A DNA stretch of 64,000 nt from Vandiemenella viatica (taxonomy: Eukaryota > Arthropoda > Insecta > Orthoptera > Morabidae): positions 36,235,088 to 36,299,087 of the forward strand of contig CM061919.1 of assembly GCA_031002005.1 (NCBI GenBank). Reading direction: 5' to 3'. Made by a program: the position numbers and the translations under genes. The notes beneath the pieces are model-generated. The model was not told the DNA's origin. It did not search any database and saw only the letters and a program-made list of their open reading frames with translations. Of the stretch, positions 1 to 11,439 are shown one piece after another (the first letter of the stretch is position 1; the number at the start of each line of letters is the position of its first letter).

Positions 1-243
1 CTCTACAAGAAAAAAAAAGAAAGGAAAACCCTTCCTTTAATTGTATGACTGATAAGGAAAACATAAATTGTGTATATCAACAGCTCAGGGAACAGCAAAA
101 GCATGGAGAGAAAAGCAGATCCTAAACTGTTGCTACCTATGATGAGCTCATAGAAAATTTCTAGCTAATTTTTGGTCTACAGACAGACAGTATGGTGTCA
201 GGTGCAGTTTAAGTACAGGATGTAGGTACAAATCACATAAAGA

Positions 244-496
244 TTTTTTTTTTTTTTTTTTTTTAAATCTGCTTAACGTCTCTCTAACAGCGAGGTCTTT
301 AGAGACGGGAAAGGATGGGGGGCAATGAATGGGAAGGAATTCGGTAATGGCCTTTTGAAGGAATTATCCCGGCATTTGCATGGAGTGATTTGGGAAACCA
401 TGGAAAACCCAAATCTGGATACCCAGACAGAGATTCAAACCGCCGTCCTCCCAAATGCGAGGCCAGAACGCTAGCCAATACACCACCAAGCTCGGT
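244..496 (-). mobile_element. tRNA-derived SINE with 11-bp TSD
   Basis: On the minus strand the element starts with a tRNA-like head with A-box and B-box like segments (the B-box region is around 430-445) and ends in a poly-A tail, seen as a T-run at 244-264. It is flanked by the direct repeat TCACATAAAGA at 233-243 and 497-507. Removing the SINE joins the Gypsy gag relic. The same body recurs at 35454-35720 and, without tail, near 22745-22965. The tRNA-like head should be a pol III promoter. It is not a functional tRNA gene, because the acceptor arm is not preserved. Confidence 0.9.
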
Positions 497-734
497 TCAC
501 ATAAAGAGAAATTACAAGAATTTTTCACACGAGAAGCTACAAAGCACTACCATTTAACCATTCCTGTATCGGAAACGGAGATAGTCAGAGACATTGTCAG
601 CAGAATGCGGAAATTGGTGAGAACAGAATTCACATTCAACAACAATAGAACAATCAAAGAGGCTGAAACACTGTTGTATAGAGTAGACATTGTGCATGGG
701 GAGTCAAAAAGGGCTACAACTTTGGAATGATATA

Positions 735-1310
735 CAAATTTATTGAGATAACTTACAGAATCAGTAGATGTGTCATTTTGTAGCAAAAACCTCATGTTTC
801 ACATAAAAGTGTCATGTCATTTTGGTTCAATGTGATTACCATTGGTCATGCGGCAAACATCCCACCGATAAACAATTTCTTCTTCCACACTCGTTGCAGA
901 AATCAAGAGTAGCTTGTGTAATGGCAGTGTAGTTTTGATTTTTCAGATCAGCCAAATTGTTTGGTAGGGGAAGAACATACACACACTATTTAACGAAACC
1001 CCAGAGAAAGAAATCCAGTGGTGTAAAGTCTGAGGAGTGAGGTGGCCATGTGACTGGCTCTTCACAGCCAATCCACTGACCTGGGAAGCGACTATTGAGG
1101 AAACCTCCAACATCTGTGAGGAAATGAGGTGGTGCACCATCTTGCTGGTGGTAAACAATTTCATCTCAGTCATCTTCATTGATCTGTGGAATTAAAAAGT
1201 TTTCAAGCATATACAGATACACAATAACAGTGGGCACATTGTGCACCAGTGAAAGTAGTCATTTTAACTGTGCACTACGCTGACACTCCTTTTGAAGGAA
1301 TGGGGTACTG
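735..1310 (-). pseudogene. Mariner/IS630-type transposase C-terminal relic
   Basis: Reading the minus strand in mixed frames gives the signature QQDGAPPHF followed by a short spacer and LTPLDFFLWG. This is the second and third catalytic region of a widespread insect IS630/mariner-like transposase family. The frame is broken several times and the N-terminal half is not found. It sits between gag-like segments of the decayed Gypsy, so it was probably inserted there, but I could not define its terminal repeats. Confidence 0.6.
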
Positions 1311-1779
1311 ATGCACTACATGCATGAGGAGATCAGGACCCAGAGGACTATGACCTAGACCATACATATCAACATATTTCTCAAAAAACAGTAAACATAC
1401 AACAACAACAATTATACAATTCTCAAAGAAATGCTCAAAGATATATGTCTAACAACCAACACTGTGCAAATCAAGCAAAACCGAAAAGACAGAAACCATA
1501 TATATGATTCATCAGTAGAGGTAAAAGTGGCAAAAGGAATAATACGAATTTTCAAAACAACAGACCAACTTCAGAATCGGGTAGGTCACTCATCCTGGCC
1601 CCAGTAACCAAACAGAAAATGAGCAACAAAAAAATTAGTATCTACCGACGCAATGGTCCAAGCTGAGGCACATAAGAGTAAAGGTCCAAATGCATTTACA
1701 ACAATGGATACCATTTATCATCATAATCCTAGAGCAGACCTGCTACTTAAAAAAAACCATTGTCCTCAAAACCTTTTGT

Positions 1780-2700
1780 ACGGATTCCACTTATATCAGT
1801 CCCTGTTTGAGGAAAGATTATTGATGTATTACTTTGTACAGGTAAGAGATTTCCTGCACTTCGGAATCGTTATTTCATGCTTTGGATCCTTGGGGGGAAA
1901 ATATACCATCTTTACCAGTTATGGGAATGACAGCTATCAGAACCTCTGGTGGGAAAAATTAAATTGGTTAGGTTACATGTTTTGTTGGAAGCAGCTATTC
2001 AAAGCCTAAACTTTGAAGTAGAAGTTTTTGTAGTCCTTGGATTAACTCCAGATTGTGTTTTTGGTATTGACTGGCTGCAATCTGTAAAGGCAATATTACA
2101 TTGTGTACATGGATCATTGAAATTTCAAGTAGGGGGTGAATGGATTACAATTACCACTAAGCAATTCTGAAGAGAAGAAATGGGAGAATCGGTGAAGGTG
2201 TTCATACGAGAAGAGGGGCTGAACTGAAGTATTACAAGAAGTTAGTTCAATTATTTGTGGCTACAGTTAAATGGATAACCACTCACAGTAAATGGGAAAA
2301 AATATTGGAGAAGGTTGACATTCAATAACAAAGAGAAGTGATGAGTATTGGAGAAAAATTTGCAGATGTGTTCTCAGATAAGCCAGGTATTCCAATTTTA
2401 ATAAAAATTGCACCTCACCTTTCTTTAAAAAACCATAAAATGGCTAAAAGGGAAAAATCAGTAATATTTTAAAATGGGGAATAATAGGAAGATCCAATAA
2501 TACAATTAATAACCCTCTCATCATCGTAATCAAAGGAGATCGGTGAGCCAGCCTAGTTTTGGATGTCAGAGCTCTTAACGAAGTACTGGACCCTGAGAGG
2601 GGCCATCCCCCACCAATTCACAAAATTCTACATCATTCCTATGATAAGAAGTTTGTTAGACTATTCCTATTACAACAATTGCAATAGTACACTTCCTCAA
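1780..2700 (+). pseudogene. Gypsy protease/RT pseudogene
   Basis: This is the pol portion of the decayed Gypsy. The best open stretch is 1949-2170 (73 residues), containing the FGIDWL motif seen just after the protease in the intact-like copy at about 30150. After a frameshift, the connector ADVFSDKPG and the RT entry (LVLD, then PPP) can be followed to about 2690. The protease catalytic DSG is not recognisable and the RT catalytic YVDD region is missing. The residual similarity pattern is too degraded for any activity. Confidence 0.65.
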
Positions 2701-2759
2701 ATCTGCAAGACACATTCAAATGCTTGCAGACAGTGGTGTATTCGAAGGAGCATCTAATC

Positions 2760-3475
2760 TTAAATACAATCGGCGTCTGCAATGTAACCTAAACCTTGGA
2801 AAGAACTTCAGCCTCCTGCCAAATTCAAACCATCATCACAGAAAGAGGAAAGATTTCTATTTTTTAACTACCAACAAAAAGATCAAAACAAATACATTTA
2901 TAATAATCTAAGAAACTGTTCTTTCTCTTAAAATAGGGCACCGACCGATATCTAATTTTAAAGATAAATTATCAGAAGGATACTGCTCCCACAAAGTTCC
3001 AAAAAATTATTAACACCACATCTGAATTTTTTTATAAGTTACTATTCTCAACAGTAAAGTCCGAAAAATTATTTGCTGTAAGTTATGGAAGCATTATCAA
3101 ATCAAACACTTTCCCTTCAAATTTATTTACATTCATTCCAGTTTCTCTACATGTATCCAGGAAACCATGTTAGCCAATTGCACACTTCACCCTTAAATGA
3201 AATAAAACCCCTACATGCAAATCTATTTCGTTGGTAGTGAATTTAATATTAAAATCAATTGGCTGAATAGTGTGTACTTTGAGAGTTTTCTATGGCCCTC
3301 CACAACACTTAATACTGTTGCCACTCTTTCAAAATCTAAACACTGAAGTTAAACTTGGGTCTGCAGACAATAATTCTGAGTCCATATTAAACCTTCTCAG
3401 AGACTTACTAAACTTTGATCCACCACTCGCCCAAAATTACTTACTCCCCATTAAACGTTGATCAAAATTCAGACA
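2760..3475. other. AT-rich stretch, nothing recognised
   Basis: Only short open frames (about 63 residues) with no family signature are present. I see no terminal repeats, tandem repeats or splice-bounded exon. It may be residual retrotransposon or plain intergenic sequence. Confidence 0.5.
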
Positions 3476-3479
3476 CCAA

Positions 3480-3900
3480 ACAACAAAAACTGTTTCACTC
3501 CAGATGAAATCTGCAGGCTGGCCAGTTCTTAGAAAGGTTGCACAAGGCATTTTTACTGATTTGCAAATTCGCCAGCATCTTGAATGCTAAACGAGTTGTT
3601 TGATCACCCTCCAACATCGTTGTCGCAATTCCTGATGAAGCAAGTCAAGTGCAGGGGGGCCATTTCATTCTGTGAGTGAATTGCTGCCAAAATCAATGAG
3701 ATTAAAAAAGTTTTTATAGTTCCACTCGGAGTTACCAAGAAGAAAATCCATCTAGCTCCATAGTTCACAACTTTCATGATAGTGTATATTTTTGTTGCTG
3801 ATTCAAGTGCAGAAATGGTTCATTCAAACTGATTCTCTCAATGCGTCACAATCATATTGATTTTTGCATTTCAAATCTTAATCAAATGCATCATGCATCA
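3480..3900 (-). pseudogene. Helitron PIF1-type helicase relic, left copy
   Basis: On the minus strand, starting near 3815, the frame begins LNQQQKYT and, after frameshifts, shows the pattern expected for the N-terminal region of the PIF1-like helicase of Helitrons: the QKY segment, a degraded Walker A, and an ASSGIA-type motif. It mirrors the right-hand copy at 4790-5320. Multiple stops make it a fossil. It is assigned by similarity of motif order, not by an intact domain. Confidence 0.5.
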
Positions 3901-5150
3901 GACGATGGGGTGCTGTCATACCTAATTGAGGTAATACTATGTTCGATATCTTCAACCACATGTTCTTAATTAATATCAGTGGAATAGAAACAAAATAACT
4001 GCATTTGTTTAAAAGATCACGAAAGGACACAAAAACAAAGGCAATTTTATTTTAATGTAGGCTGGGATGTGTTTTTCCAGATTTTTCACCAGATCATGCA
4101 GTTTATTTTTCAATATAAAACATTTAATTGAGTTATTTCCATCACAGGAGCATAAGGAAAAAAAAAAATTATGGATATCCATCATTTGAATCGCCTTGAG
4201 CTCATACAAAAAAATTGGATAAGTTGCCAGGAAAATTGGAAAATTATGGAAAACTGACCAATTCTTTTTAATTTTTAGTAATAGTCAAAAAAATGTTTTT
4301 AGAGAAAGTATTGGAAAAGGGGTCCAGAAAATTGAAACATTTGGGAAAAATGGTTTTCTTCTATGGACTGATTTGGAGAATTGGAAAAAAAAAAAATGGT
4401 TTTAATAGTCCGAATACAGTTGGAAAAGTTGCTGGTAAAATTGGAGGAAAGCTGAAAGTGCTTTTTTTCTATTCAATTCTTATATGATTGATGTGTAATT
4501 ATTATTATTATTATTAGTATGCTGCAAGGATGAAAATACCCCAATTGAATATTTTCTATTAAAGAAAAACCTGGAGAAAAATCTTGAAATATGTATTGTA
4601 GCCTACATTAAAATAAAATTACCTTTGTTTTCATTTTTATGTTGTTTAACGATCTGACCAAAATGTAGTTATTTTATTTCTATTCCACTGATATTAACTG
4701 ACGACATGCTACTGATGATATCAAACAAGGTATTACCTCAATTAGGAATGCACGACACATTTAATCCCGAATTGAAATGCAAAAACAGAAATGATTGCAA
4801 TGTATTGACAGTGTCTGTTTGAAGGAATGATCAGCTGCTGAATCGGCAACAAAAATATGTGTATGACACTCTCATGAAAGTTAAGAATGATGGAACTGAA
4901 GGGATTTATTTTCTTCTTGGATGCTTCCGGTGGAAATAGATTTTTTTTTTGATCACATTGATTCTGGCAATGATTCACCCGAAGAATGAAATTCAACCTG
5001 CTTCATCAGGAATTGCAGCTACGCTGTTGGAAGGCAGTCAAATATTTCTTTCAGCACTCAAGTTGCTGTTGAATATACAAATCTTAAAATCTCCAACATG
5101 CAACCTTTTGAAGAACTGTGCAGTGGCCAAAGTTTTGAAGCAATGAAATT
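3480..5150. repeat. Large diverged inverted repeat (two arms of about 600 bp)
   Basis: The arm at 3480-4090 is the reverse complement of 4560-5150, clearly diverged but collinear. Shared words include the run around TTCCACTGATATTAA (4686-4700, and its complement near 3975-3990) and CTTCATCAGGAATTG (about 5001-5015, and its complement near 3630-3645). The spacer of about 470 bp contains an ATT microsatellite (4500-4517) and two diverged direct copies of a GTTGGAAAAGTTGC-like segment (4213 and 4419). Both arms carry the same decayed helicase, so this is a mirrored pair of Helitron fragments. Confidence 0.75.
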
Positions 5151-5320
5151 GTTTGGGATGAATGTATAATGGCACATAAAACGACTTTGGAGGCATTAGG
5201 ACAAACAATGCAAGATGTATGAAACAATCAAAACCGGTTTGGTGGTGCCATTGCATAATGTTAATAAAACTCCTTGCGATTTTGGTTGACATGAAATTTG
5301 TGACTTAAATTTTGGTACTA
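4790..5320 (+). pseudogene. Helitron PIF1-type helicase relic, right copy
   Basis: The plus strand contains QQKYVYDTLMK at about 4848, a degraded Walker A region (the GGTGKT expected for the family is destroyed by a stop near 4936), then ASSGIAATLLEG at about 4998-5035 and CNLLKNCAVAKVL, and in a shifted frame WDECIMAHK. This is the order of motifs in the PIF1-like superfamily 1 helicase domain carried by autonomous Helitrons (strand separation during rolling-circle transposition). The Rep nuclease domain is not seen. The copy is broken and cannot encode an active enzyme. Confidence 0.75.
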
Positions 5321-5329
5321 AGCCACGTG

Positions 5330-5900
5330 GTTCCAAGTTAATCACATTCCAAACACACCACACATTTCCAGCATTTCGGTGGTGCACTGCTAATAGAATT
5401 TATCTCATATGAAAAATTTTCAATTGAAAGTACTCTTCCTCAAACTGAATATCTAGGGACACAATAGTTAATAAATACCATGATCATTCAAAAATACGTT
5501 CTTTTCTTATTTTTACTTTGTTTACACATTTCCAACAACCAAATTTATTGAAATTTCGACAGGACAAAGTTTGCCATGTCAGCAAGTTAGTTGAATAAAA
5601 ATAATCATCAAATGGGAAGAATAACAATTTTTCATGTCACCTAACTTTTGAGATAATGTTTAGCTATGAGACACCATTAATTGAATATGCAAATGTCTAT
5701 AGTACTGCTAGCAGGAAGGAAATGTGACAATGTTCTAATATGTAAATGTGTCAGTGTTGTACCAGGAAAAAGTATCATTTTTTCTGTTTCCTTTGGCCAA
5801 GAAGTATACTAAAATTTTATTGATTTTTGACTACATAAATTAAATAATAAGGTTGCAATAAATAGCTGGCACTTAAAAATACAGTAGGAATCCATGTTAG
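5330..5900. other. AT-rich interval without recognisable gene
   Basis: It follows the helicase relic and precedes the mariner end near 5905. No domain, terminal repeat or tandem array is visible. It could be the highly decayed tail of the Helitron. Confidence 0.4.
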
Positions 5901-5973
5901 CTGTGCTAGGACAATCCAAAAAGTAAGGTTTAAAAGCATTTATAAAACCATTATATATATATATATATATATA

Positions 5974-7654
5974 CTAGCTTCGAGCCCGTCAAAAATGACG
6001 GTTTGAACGCAATATTCTGGCAGCTCATTTTTTTTTTTGCAGTTGGTGAATTAAACGGAACTGATATTACATAATACTAATGACCTTGATTTTGCAAAGT
6101 TCTACATATTTCATTTGCCGTTCACATAGCCATACAGTAGTAACTTCTACTGAATTAATGACGCCGGAAGTAAAGAACCAATTAAATAAAATCAGATTAG
6201 GAATTCCAAAAACTTTTGCTATCCATGTAATATCAGTTTTATGTCTGGTCCAGGCACAATTCAGCACGTTAAATATGAAACTACTTCCACCCGCATTAAT
6301 TAATACCTTTAATAACATGGCGCTTATGAAAGCAGTTTAATTGGTTTGTAAAACTCGTTTCAGAGTGAATTATGCTGTAACAAAATGTGTCAGTTGCGAT
6401 TCTGGTAAACTAATATTGCGTTCGAAAATCATAGCCTCTATTACCCTCAAATGAATAATGATGGGTATCACCTATGGTGGTAGTAGGAATTCATTCTGAA
6501 AAACCTTGTAAGAAAAATAATCTTTTTTAATTATATCTTTCGTTATATGAATATGTTACTCTGGTTAGATTATCAGAGCACTTGGTTAGGATCTCACATA
6601 AATAAATGCATTTTACGTTAGATGACGGAGATTACAATTTCGAAAACAAAAAACTTATTTATTTGACTAATACATGTCGCGATTACGTATGTACGATTCT
6701 CTGAGTTTTTAATAAACCTCATTGTTTCTTATCGTGTGCCAAAAAATTCTTAGTTTACGGTTTAAACTGGTGCTTACAACTGAGGTAGGTAAAATAGCGT
6801 AAGTAATGAAAACCCTTTTCCTTACATTAATTTCTGCATCTGGTTGTCATAGATAAATAAAAAGCAATATGTAAATTTAATCGAACGTAATAATTGTAAC
6901 TTTGTGACATATAATTGCCTGGTATTAATTTTTTTCCCCTACTCTCAGTATTTATAATATCACTGCTCACTGCTATTTTGCGGCAATAATATCGTTGTTG
7001 AATTGCGAGTGTCGTATCCTTGATGATTTAAATCTGATAAAAAAGTTATCTTAAATCTCATTTAATAGCTAACACATGTATCAAAAACTAAGGGTATCAT
7101 ATATAATGGTAGTAGGAATTTATTATGGAAAAGCTTATAAGGAGAAACGAATAAGTCATCCTTAATGATATCTTTAGTTATACGAATACGTTATTCTCGT
7201 TAGATTATCAGAGTATTTTGTTAGGATTTTAAAATAAAAAAATGCATTTCACTTTAGATTACGGAGACTATAATTTCGTAAACGGGTAACTGTTATTTAT
7301 GTGACAAATACATTTCGCATTATGTACAATTCTCATAGTTTTTAATTAACTTCATTGCTTCTACCTTCTGCCAAAAAAAATTCTTAGGTTATGCTCATAA
7401 CTGATGCAGATAAAGTGGCGTAAATATTGAATCCCCTTCTAAATTTCTGTGTCTAACTGATACGGATAAAATATCGCAAATATTGAATCTCCTTCTCCTT
7501 ATATGAATTTCAGTGTCTAGCTGTAAATAAACGAAAAGCAAGATGGTGGTACGAACGTAATATGGTGGTTGATGATTGGCCGTTCGTTAGCCAATAGGAG
7601 AAGCAGCTATAGACGACGCACGCAGACCACACGTTAGCTTTTTATATAATAGGA
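5974..7654 (-). mobile_element. Non-autonomous Helitron (1681 bp)
   Basis: On the minus strand the element begins TCCTATTATATAAAAAGC after a host A. It ends with a perfect 6-bp stem hairpin (CCGTCA-TTTT-TGACGG, plus coordinates about 5986-6001), a short spacer, CTAG, and then a host T. The 5' TC, 3' hairpin, CTAG end and insertion between A and T are Helitron hallmarks. No Rep or helicase domain is present. It contains an internal diverged duplication with a period of about 626 bp (6460-6760 versus 7090-7385). An 83-86 residue open frame at 6067-6340 has no family I recognise. Confidence 0.8.
6460..7385. repeat. Internal tandem duplication in Helitron (period about 626 bp)
   Basis: Two diverged copies share the string GGTAGTAGGAATT (about 6479 and 7105) and long matching stretches after it, including GTTAGATTATCAGAG (about 6563 and 7200). 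Confidence 0.7.
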
Positions 7655-7793
7655 TATCATTTTAAAGGTTGAACAGTTATCTATTTTTCTAGATAATCTC
7701 CACTTCGGTCGTCATTTTTGTAGATGCTGTAACAGTTTTTTTATACTCTTATTACACCAGTTCGCCACCTTGTCTTTGAGGAAGTATTGAACT

Positions 7794-8120
7794 TCATGTT
7801 TCACCTCTCTGTTGGTCAAATGTTCTCTCATCTTGGGAAAAGGCAGTAGGAACTATGTGCAAATCTGCAATATATGGTGGGTGGATGGATGATGATGATT
7901 TTTCATCCAGAAGAGCGAGGTTTTGATGGACGACATGCGGGCGATCTTTATCTTGGAGATATCTTGCGTTGTTGCTCAAAATTCCTCTTCTTTGGCTCGG
8001 AATTGCTCTTGAGAGTTTTTTCAGTGTTTCACTGTACATGGCTGTGTTTATTGTGGTCACAGGTGGCATGAACTTGACAAACAATACCTCTTTCCAGTCC
8101 TTAAATACTGTCAATTTCAC
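7794..8120 (-). pseudogene. Mariner transposase fragment
   Basis: A 108-residue open frame matches the second half of a mariner transposase. It has a DWK-E-LFVKFMP segment, a degraded second catalytic region where HDNARPH would be expected (it reads QDKDRPHV), and HPPYIADLHIV in place of the family's PPYSPDLAPSD. At least one catalytic aspartate is changed and the N-terminal DNA-binding helix-turn-helix half is missing from this frame. It is a dead copy. Confidence 0.7.
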
Positions 8121-8299
8121 TCCACAAGCAGACCAAATTTTTGTAGCTTAGGCGATTCTGGACTCGAATGTCACAGGTGACTAAATGTAGGCATCCCACT
8201 TTACACAGAGACTAAACAACAAAAATGAAGTGGCAGCATCCCTCTTCACCAAATACTGGTATTGATTTGAGATATGTGATTAAACTAGGCGAGGCTGCC

Positions 8300-9250
8300 A
8301 ATTGTAAAATTCAGATTGGATTTATTTTGTTGGTAATATCAGCTCATGGCTAGAGGTGTCACCGTCGCTGAGAAAATTGGCAATGGAACATTCTGTTGGG
8401 TTCAAATACTTTCTATGTGAGGGCTATTACAAGTGGTGCATGGTGCAATAAGCAAGCTCTCTACTTCATAAGCCCGTTGTAACTGGATCAAATCTTGCTG
8501 CTGGCACCTATATTCATTTACTTATTTATTCAAATTGCATTCAGTTAATTCCCGACAGTCAGTGTCAACAATTACAAATATAATACCTTCTTTAACAGCT
8601 GTTTCTTATGGAAATACCAACACTAACGAACTTCATTACCTAGTTCACAAACATAGTTATATTTTAAAAATAGAAACATTTGCTGCAGCAGGTATGAAAT
8701 ACAAATATCATTATTCAACCATAACAGATGAAAGACAGATGATCCTTCCCACACAAGGGGACGGGAGAGTCGAAACAAAATGTTGAATAGCAGCGTAGAA
8801 CCCTCTAAGGTTAGAAGGTAGAAGTTGTCCCTAGAAAAGAATTTTAAATCAGTGTGTATATGAGATTTTTGTTTTATCTGGATTAAAAAAAAATCTATTT
8901 CAATCTAGTCAACATTTTTCAATCAGCTTTCACACTATGGTTGAGGAGCACGCAGAAATGGGTGCTATAAATGTAATTTAAATGAACTCTTCATAATTTT
9001 CGGAAAACTCAAATAATATCACACCATAACACTTTTGAAGTAGAGGGAATTGAAAGATAACAAAAAAATGAGTAATTTTCATAAATATATGTAAGGTCTA
9101 CAGTACAAAGTGAAAGTTTTCAAGAAATCAAATACAGCTTTATTTTTGACCTCCAGGTTCAAAAAATGTGGGCTTGTTGTCCCATGGTAATGCATCGAGT
9201 CTATTTAGCCAGTTCAAATGTTGAGAGAATGAGTCTGTCAGTATCGTTCT
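8300..9250. other. No recognised gene
   Basis: Short open frames only (longest 83 residues at 8535-8786), without a signature. I could not assign any mobile-element family. Confidence 0.4.
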
Positions 9251-9254
9251 ATTT

Positions 9255-9425
9255 ATGTCTTTTTTTTTTGGGTGTCGTCAGTCTATCGACTGGTTTGATG
9301 CAATCCTCCATCCCTTCCTATCCTGTGCTAACCCCTTCATTTCTACATATCCCTTACAACCCACGTCCTCAATCATCTGTTTCATATATTCTAATCTCTG
9401 TCTTCCTCTACAGTTTATTTATAGT
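9255..9425 (-). mobile_element. LINE 3'-end fragment
   Basis: After a T-run (9260-9268) comes a segment beginning GGGTGTCGTCAGTCTATC and continuing with a TCTTCCTCTACAGTTT-like end. Read on the minus strand, this resembles the short 3' terminal region of RTE/L1-like LINEs that I recall as abundant in insect genomes. No coding part is left. The assignment rests on recollection of that consensus and is moderate. Confidence 0.4.
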
Positions 9426-9511
9426 CTATGAAATATATTTCCTATCTTCTAGAAACAATTAGAGAATTACATGATAGCGTGTTACTATCAAGAAAAATAC
9501 TTTGTAAAATA

Positions 9512-10688
9512 TACATAATTTTCTCGGGTGACTAGCCGAGTTATATGAATGTTATTGTTACACGATATTTCGGCGCACTGAATCATCGACGCCATCTTCT
9601 GGTGAAGTGAGGTCAGGAACGTGCGAAGTTGCTGAGCTAGACCAGATTACCGCTGCTAACCTCTGATTGGTCGGCTGTAGAACCAGTCGTAGCAGGGGTC
9701 AAATCTCGTTGCGGCTTGAATCGATGCTAAGGTGGAGTTACGGCTAGATTTGATGTCAGTTTTTACATGGCATGTAGCGGACGGGCTTAAAGTCATCGCT
9801 CCTACGAAGATGATATCATAAAACAAAGCATTCAGCATAAATTGTTTATCAAACTGATGGGTCAACACGGATCCGTTGCGGGCCTCATATTGAGCCATGC
9901 TGCCACGTGATTGGTCAGATTTGTAACCAATCGTAGCCGGGGTCCTGCCTCGTATCAACACATCGTTCCATAGAAGGAAAATTAGAAGGCAAAAACTTTC
10001 CCGCAAGCTGATCATTAATGCCTGAGTAACAAATTGCTCACTTATGTTACTACCGAACTTCCCGTTGATCTGGACGCGCCGTGTAATGCGTCCAGATCAA
10101 CGGGAAGTTCGGTAGTAACATAAGTGAGCAATTTGTTACTCAGGCATTAATGATCAGCTTGCGGGAAAGTTTTTGCCTTCTGAATTTTCCTTCTATGGAA
10201 CGATGTGTTGATACGAGGCAGGACCCCGGCTACGATTGGTTACAAATCTGACCAATCACGTGGCAGCATGGCTCAATATGAGGCCCGCAACGGATCCGTG
10301 TTGACCCATCAGTGTGATAAACAATTTATGCTGAATGCTTTGTTTTATGATATCATCTTCGAAGGAGCGATGACTTTAAGCCCGTCCGCTACATGCCATG
10401 TAAAAACTGACATCAAATCTAGCCGTAACTCCACCTTAGCATCGATTCAAGCCGCAACGAGATTTGACCCCTGCTACGACTGGTTCTACAGCCGACCAAT
10501 CAGAGGTTAGCAGCGGTAATCTGGTCTAGCTCAGCAACTTCGCACGTTCCTGACCTCACTTCACCAGAAGATGGCGTCGATGATTCAGTGCGCCGAAATA
10601 TCGTGTAACAATAACATTCATATAACTCGGCTAGTCACCCGAGAAAATTATTTATATTTGCAACGCCGAGAAAAACTACGTAATTATG
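9512..10688. mobile_element. PLE-derived palindromic element with 14-bp TSD
   Basis: Two arms of about 562 nt (9516-10077 and 10088-10649) are near-perfect reverse complements around a 10-nt loop. I noted only three differences while reading. The whole is flanked by TACTTTGTAAAATA at 9498-9511 and 10689-10702. Only the right side carries an extra tail ending in the CGCCGAGAAA motif shared by other PLE copies here. The arms contain a hammerhead-like stem-loop (10563-10607) and a block around GGCTCAATATGAGG that also occurs in the 3' untranslated part of the PLE at 33824-38545. Mirrored open frames (119 and 101 residues) are by-products of the palindrome. No RT is present. Confidence 0.85.
9516..10649. 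repeat. Inverted repeat arms, about 562 bp each, 10-nt loop
   Basis: The centre reads GATCTGGACGC, loop, GCGTCCAGATC at 10067-10098. Transcripts across it would fold into a hairpin of more than 500 bp. Confidence 0.95.
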
Positions 10689-10702
10689 TACTTTGTAAAA
10701 TA

Positions 10703-11415
10703 ATCTAAAAGAAAGTTGTATGGGTTGTTTTGAACTCAGGACCCTCCCAGCCACTAGACTTAACTCACTGCCACAAGATTACTGTGTAGGAACCCAAAAT
10801 TATTACAATTTAAGCCATGGATGAAAATCAAATTATGACTTTGCATTGTTTCTAGCAGTAGAAAGAGACAATTCACCCGGCTCATTATAGAAAGAAGAGT
10901 AGCAACTTAAGACAAGAAAAAGGGACCTTAAGGAGAAGGCACATGATTTTACTCCTAGTTTAGAAGTTATATGAAATCATTTTTGCATCATCGAACTGTC
11001 AACTACTTCTTTTAGAAAAACAGAGAAAAAAGAGATTAAATATACCAAAAGCTCATAAAAGGTGATTTTCTTAGTAATACATGCATGGCTGTAAGTATAC
11101 GAGTTATTCTGACCAATTCATGTGTGCAGTAGAAAATAATTTATCCTATTAACGAGTTTTTTGTTTGTTTTTGTTTAGTGAAAAAAAAAAAAGAAGAAAC
11201 AGCTTACAAAATTCAACAAGAAGTTGAATACACAATTTACTTTTCTGCAGACTACAGTCAACCCTCAGTTATAGTGCACTAAAAAGATTTTTTTTCATTT
11301 TCTTTATACTGTAGATCAATGTATTGCTGCGATTTACAATTCTCATAGTATCTGGTTACTATTGCAAAAGTAAAACAGGTTGTTAACATTAAGTATATTA
11401 ATTATAATAATAATT
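10703..11415. other. AT-rich interval, no gene seen
   Basis: Contains A/T runs and no open frame of note. It ends where the CR1/L2-like LINE 3' region begins. Confidence 0.5.
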
Positions 11416-11439
11416 GATAAAATAGCGATGGAGCACCCA

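Larger units (their letters stand above)
1..2760 (+). mobile_element. Decayed Ty3/Gypsy retrotransposon (gag, protease, start of RT)
   Basis: Frames scattered over this stretch resemble, in order, the gag, protease and RT-start regions of the better preserved Gypsy at 25058-33059. The gag part (about 40-720) shares the pattern around NFWS and, after the SINE, the stretch beginning EKLQEFF. Around 1950-2170 there is a match to the segment following the protease, with the shared motif FGIDWL. Around 2540-2690 a match to the RT entry includes LVLD followed by a HPPP motif. Stops and frameshifts occur throughout and no LTR is visible, because the left end is outside the window and the right side fades near 2700. 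It is a non-functional fossil of a related family. The SINE and a DNA-transposon relic sit inside it. Confidence 0.75.
5905..8300 (-). mobile_element. Decayed mariner split by a Helitron
   Basis: The transposase relic lies at 7794-8120 on the minus strand. A mariner-like terminal string (CAATCCAAAAAGTAAGG) lies at about 5912-5928, beyond the inserted Helitron. The right end is inferred only roughly, from the loss of coding similarity. The Helitron at 5974-7654 interrupts its 3' portion, so the mariner is older. Confidence 0.5.

Noticed and set aside
9656..10510. Mirrored 119- and 101-residue proteins
   Set aside because: They are the same non-coding sequence read on both arms of the palindrome, with no recognisable domain.
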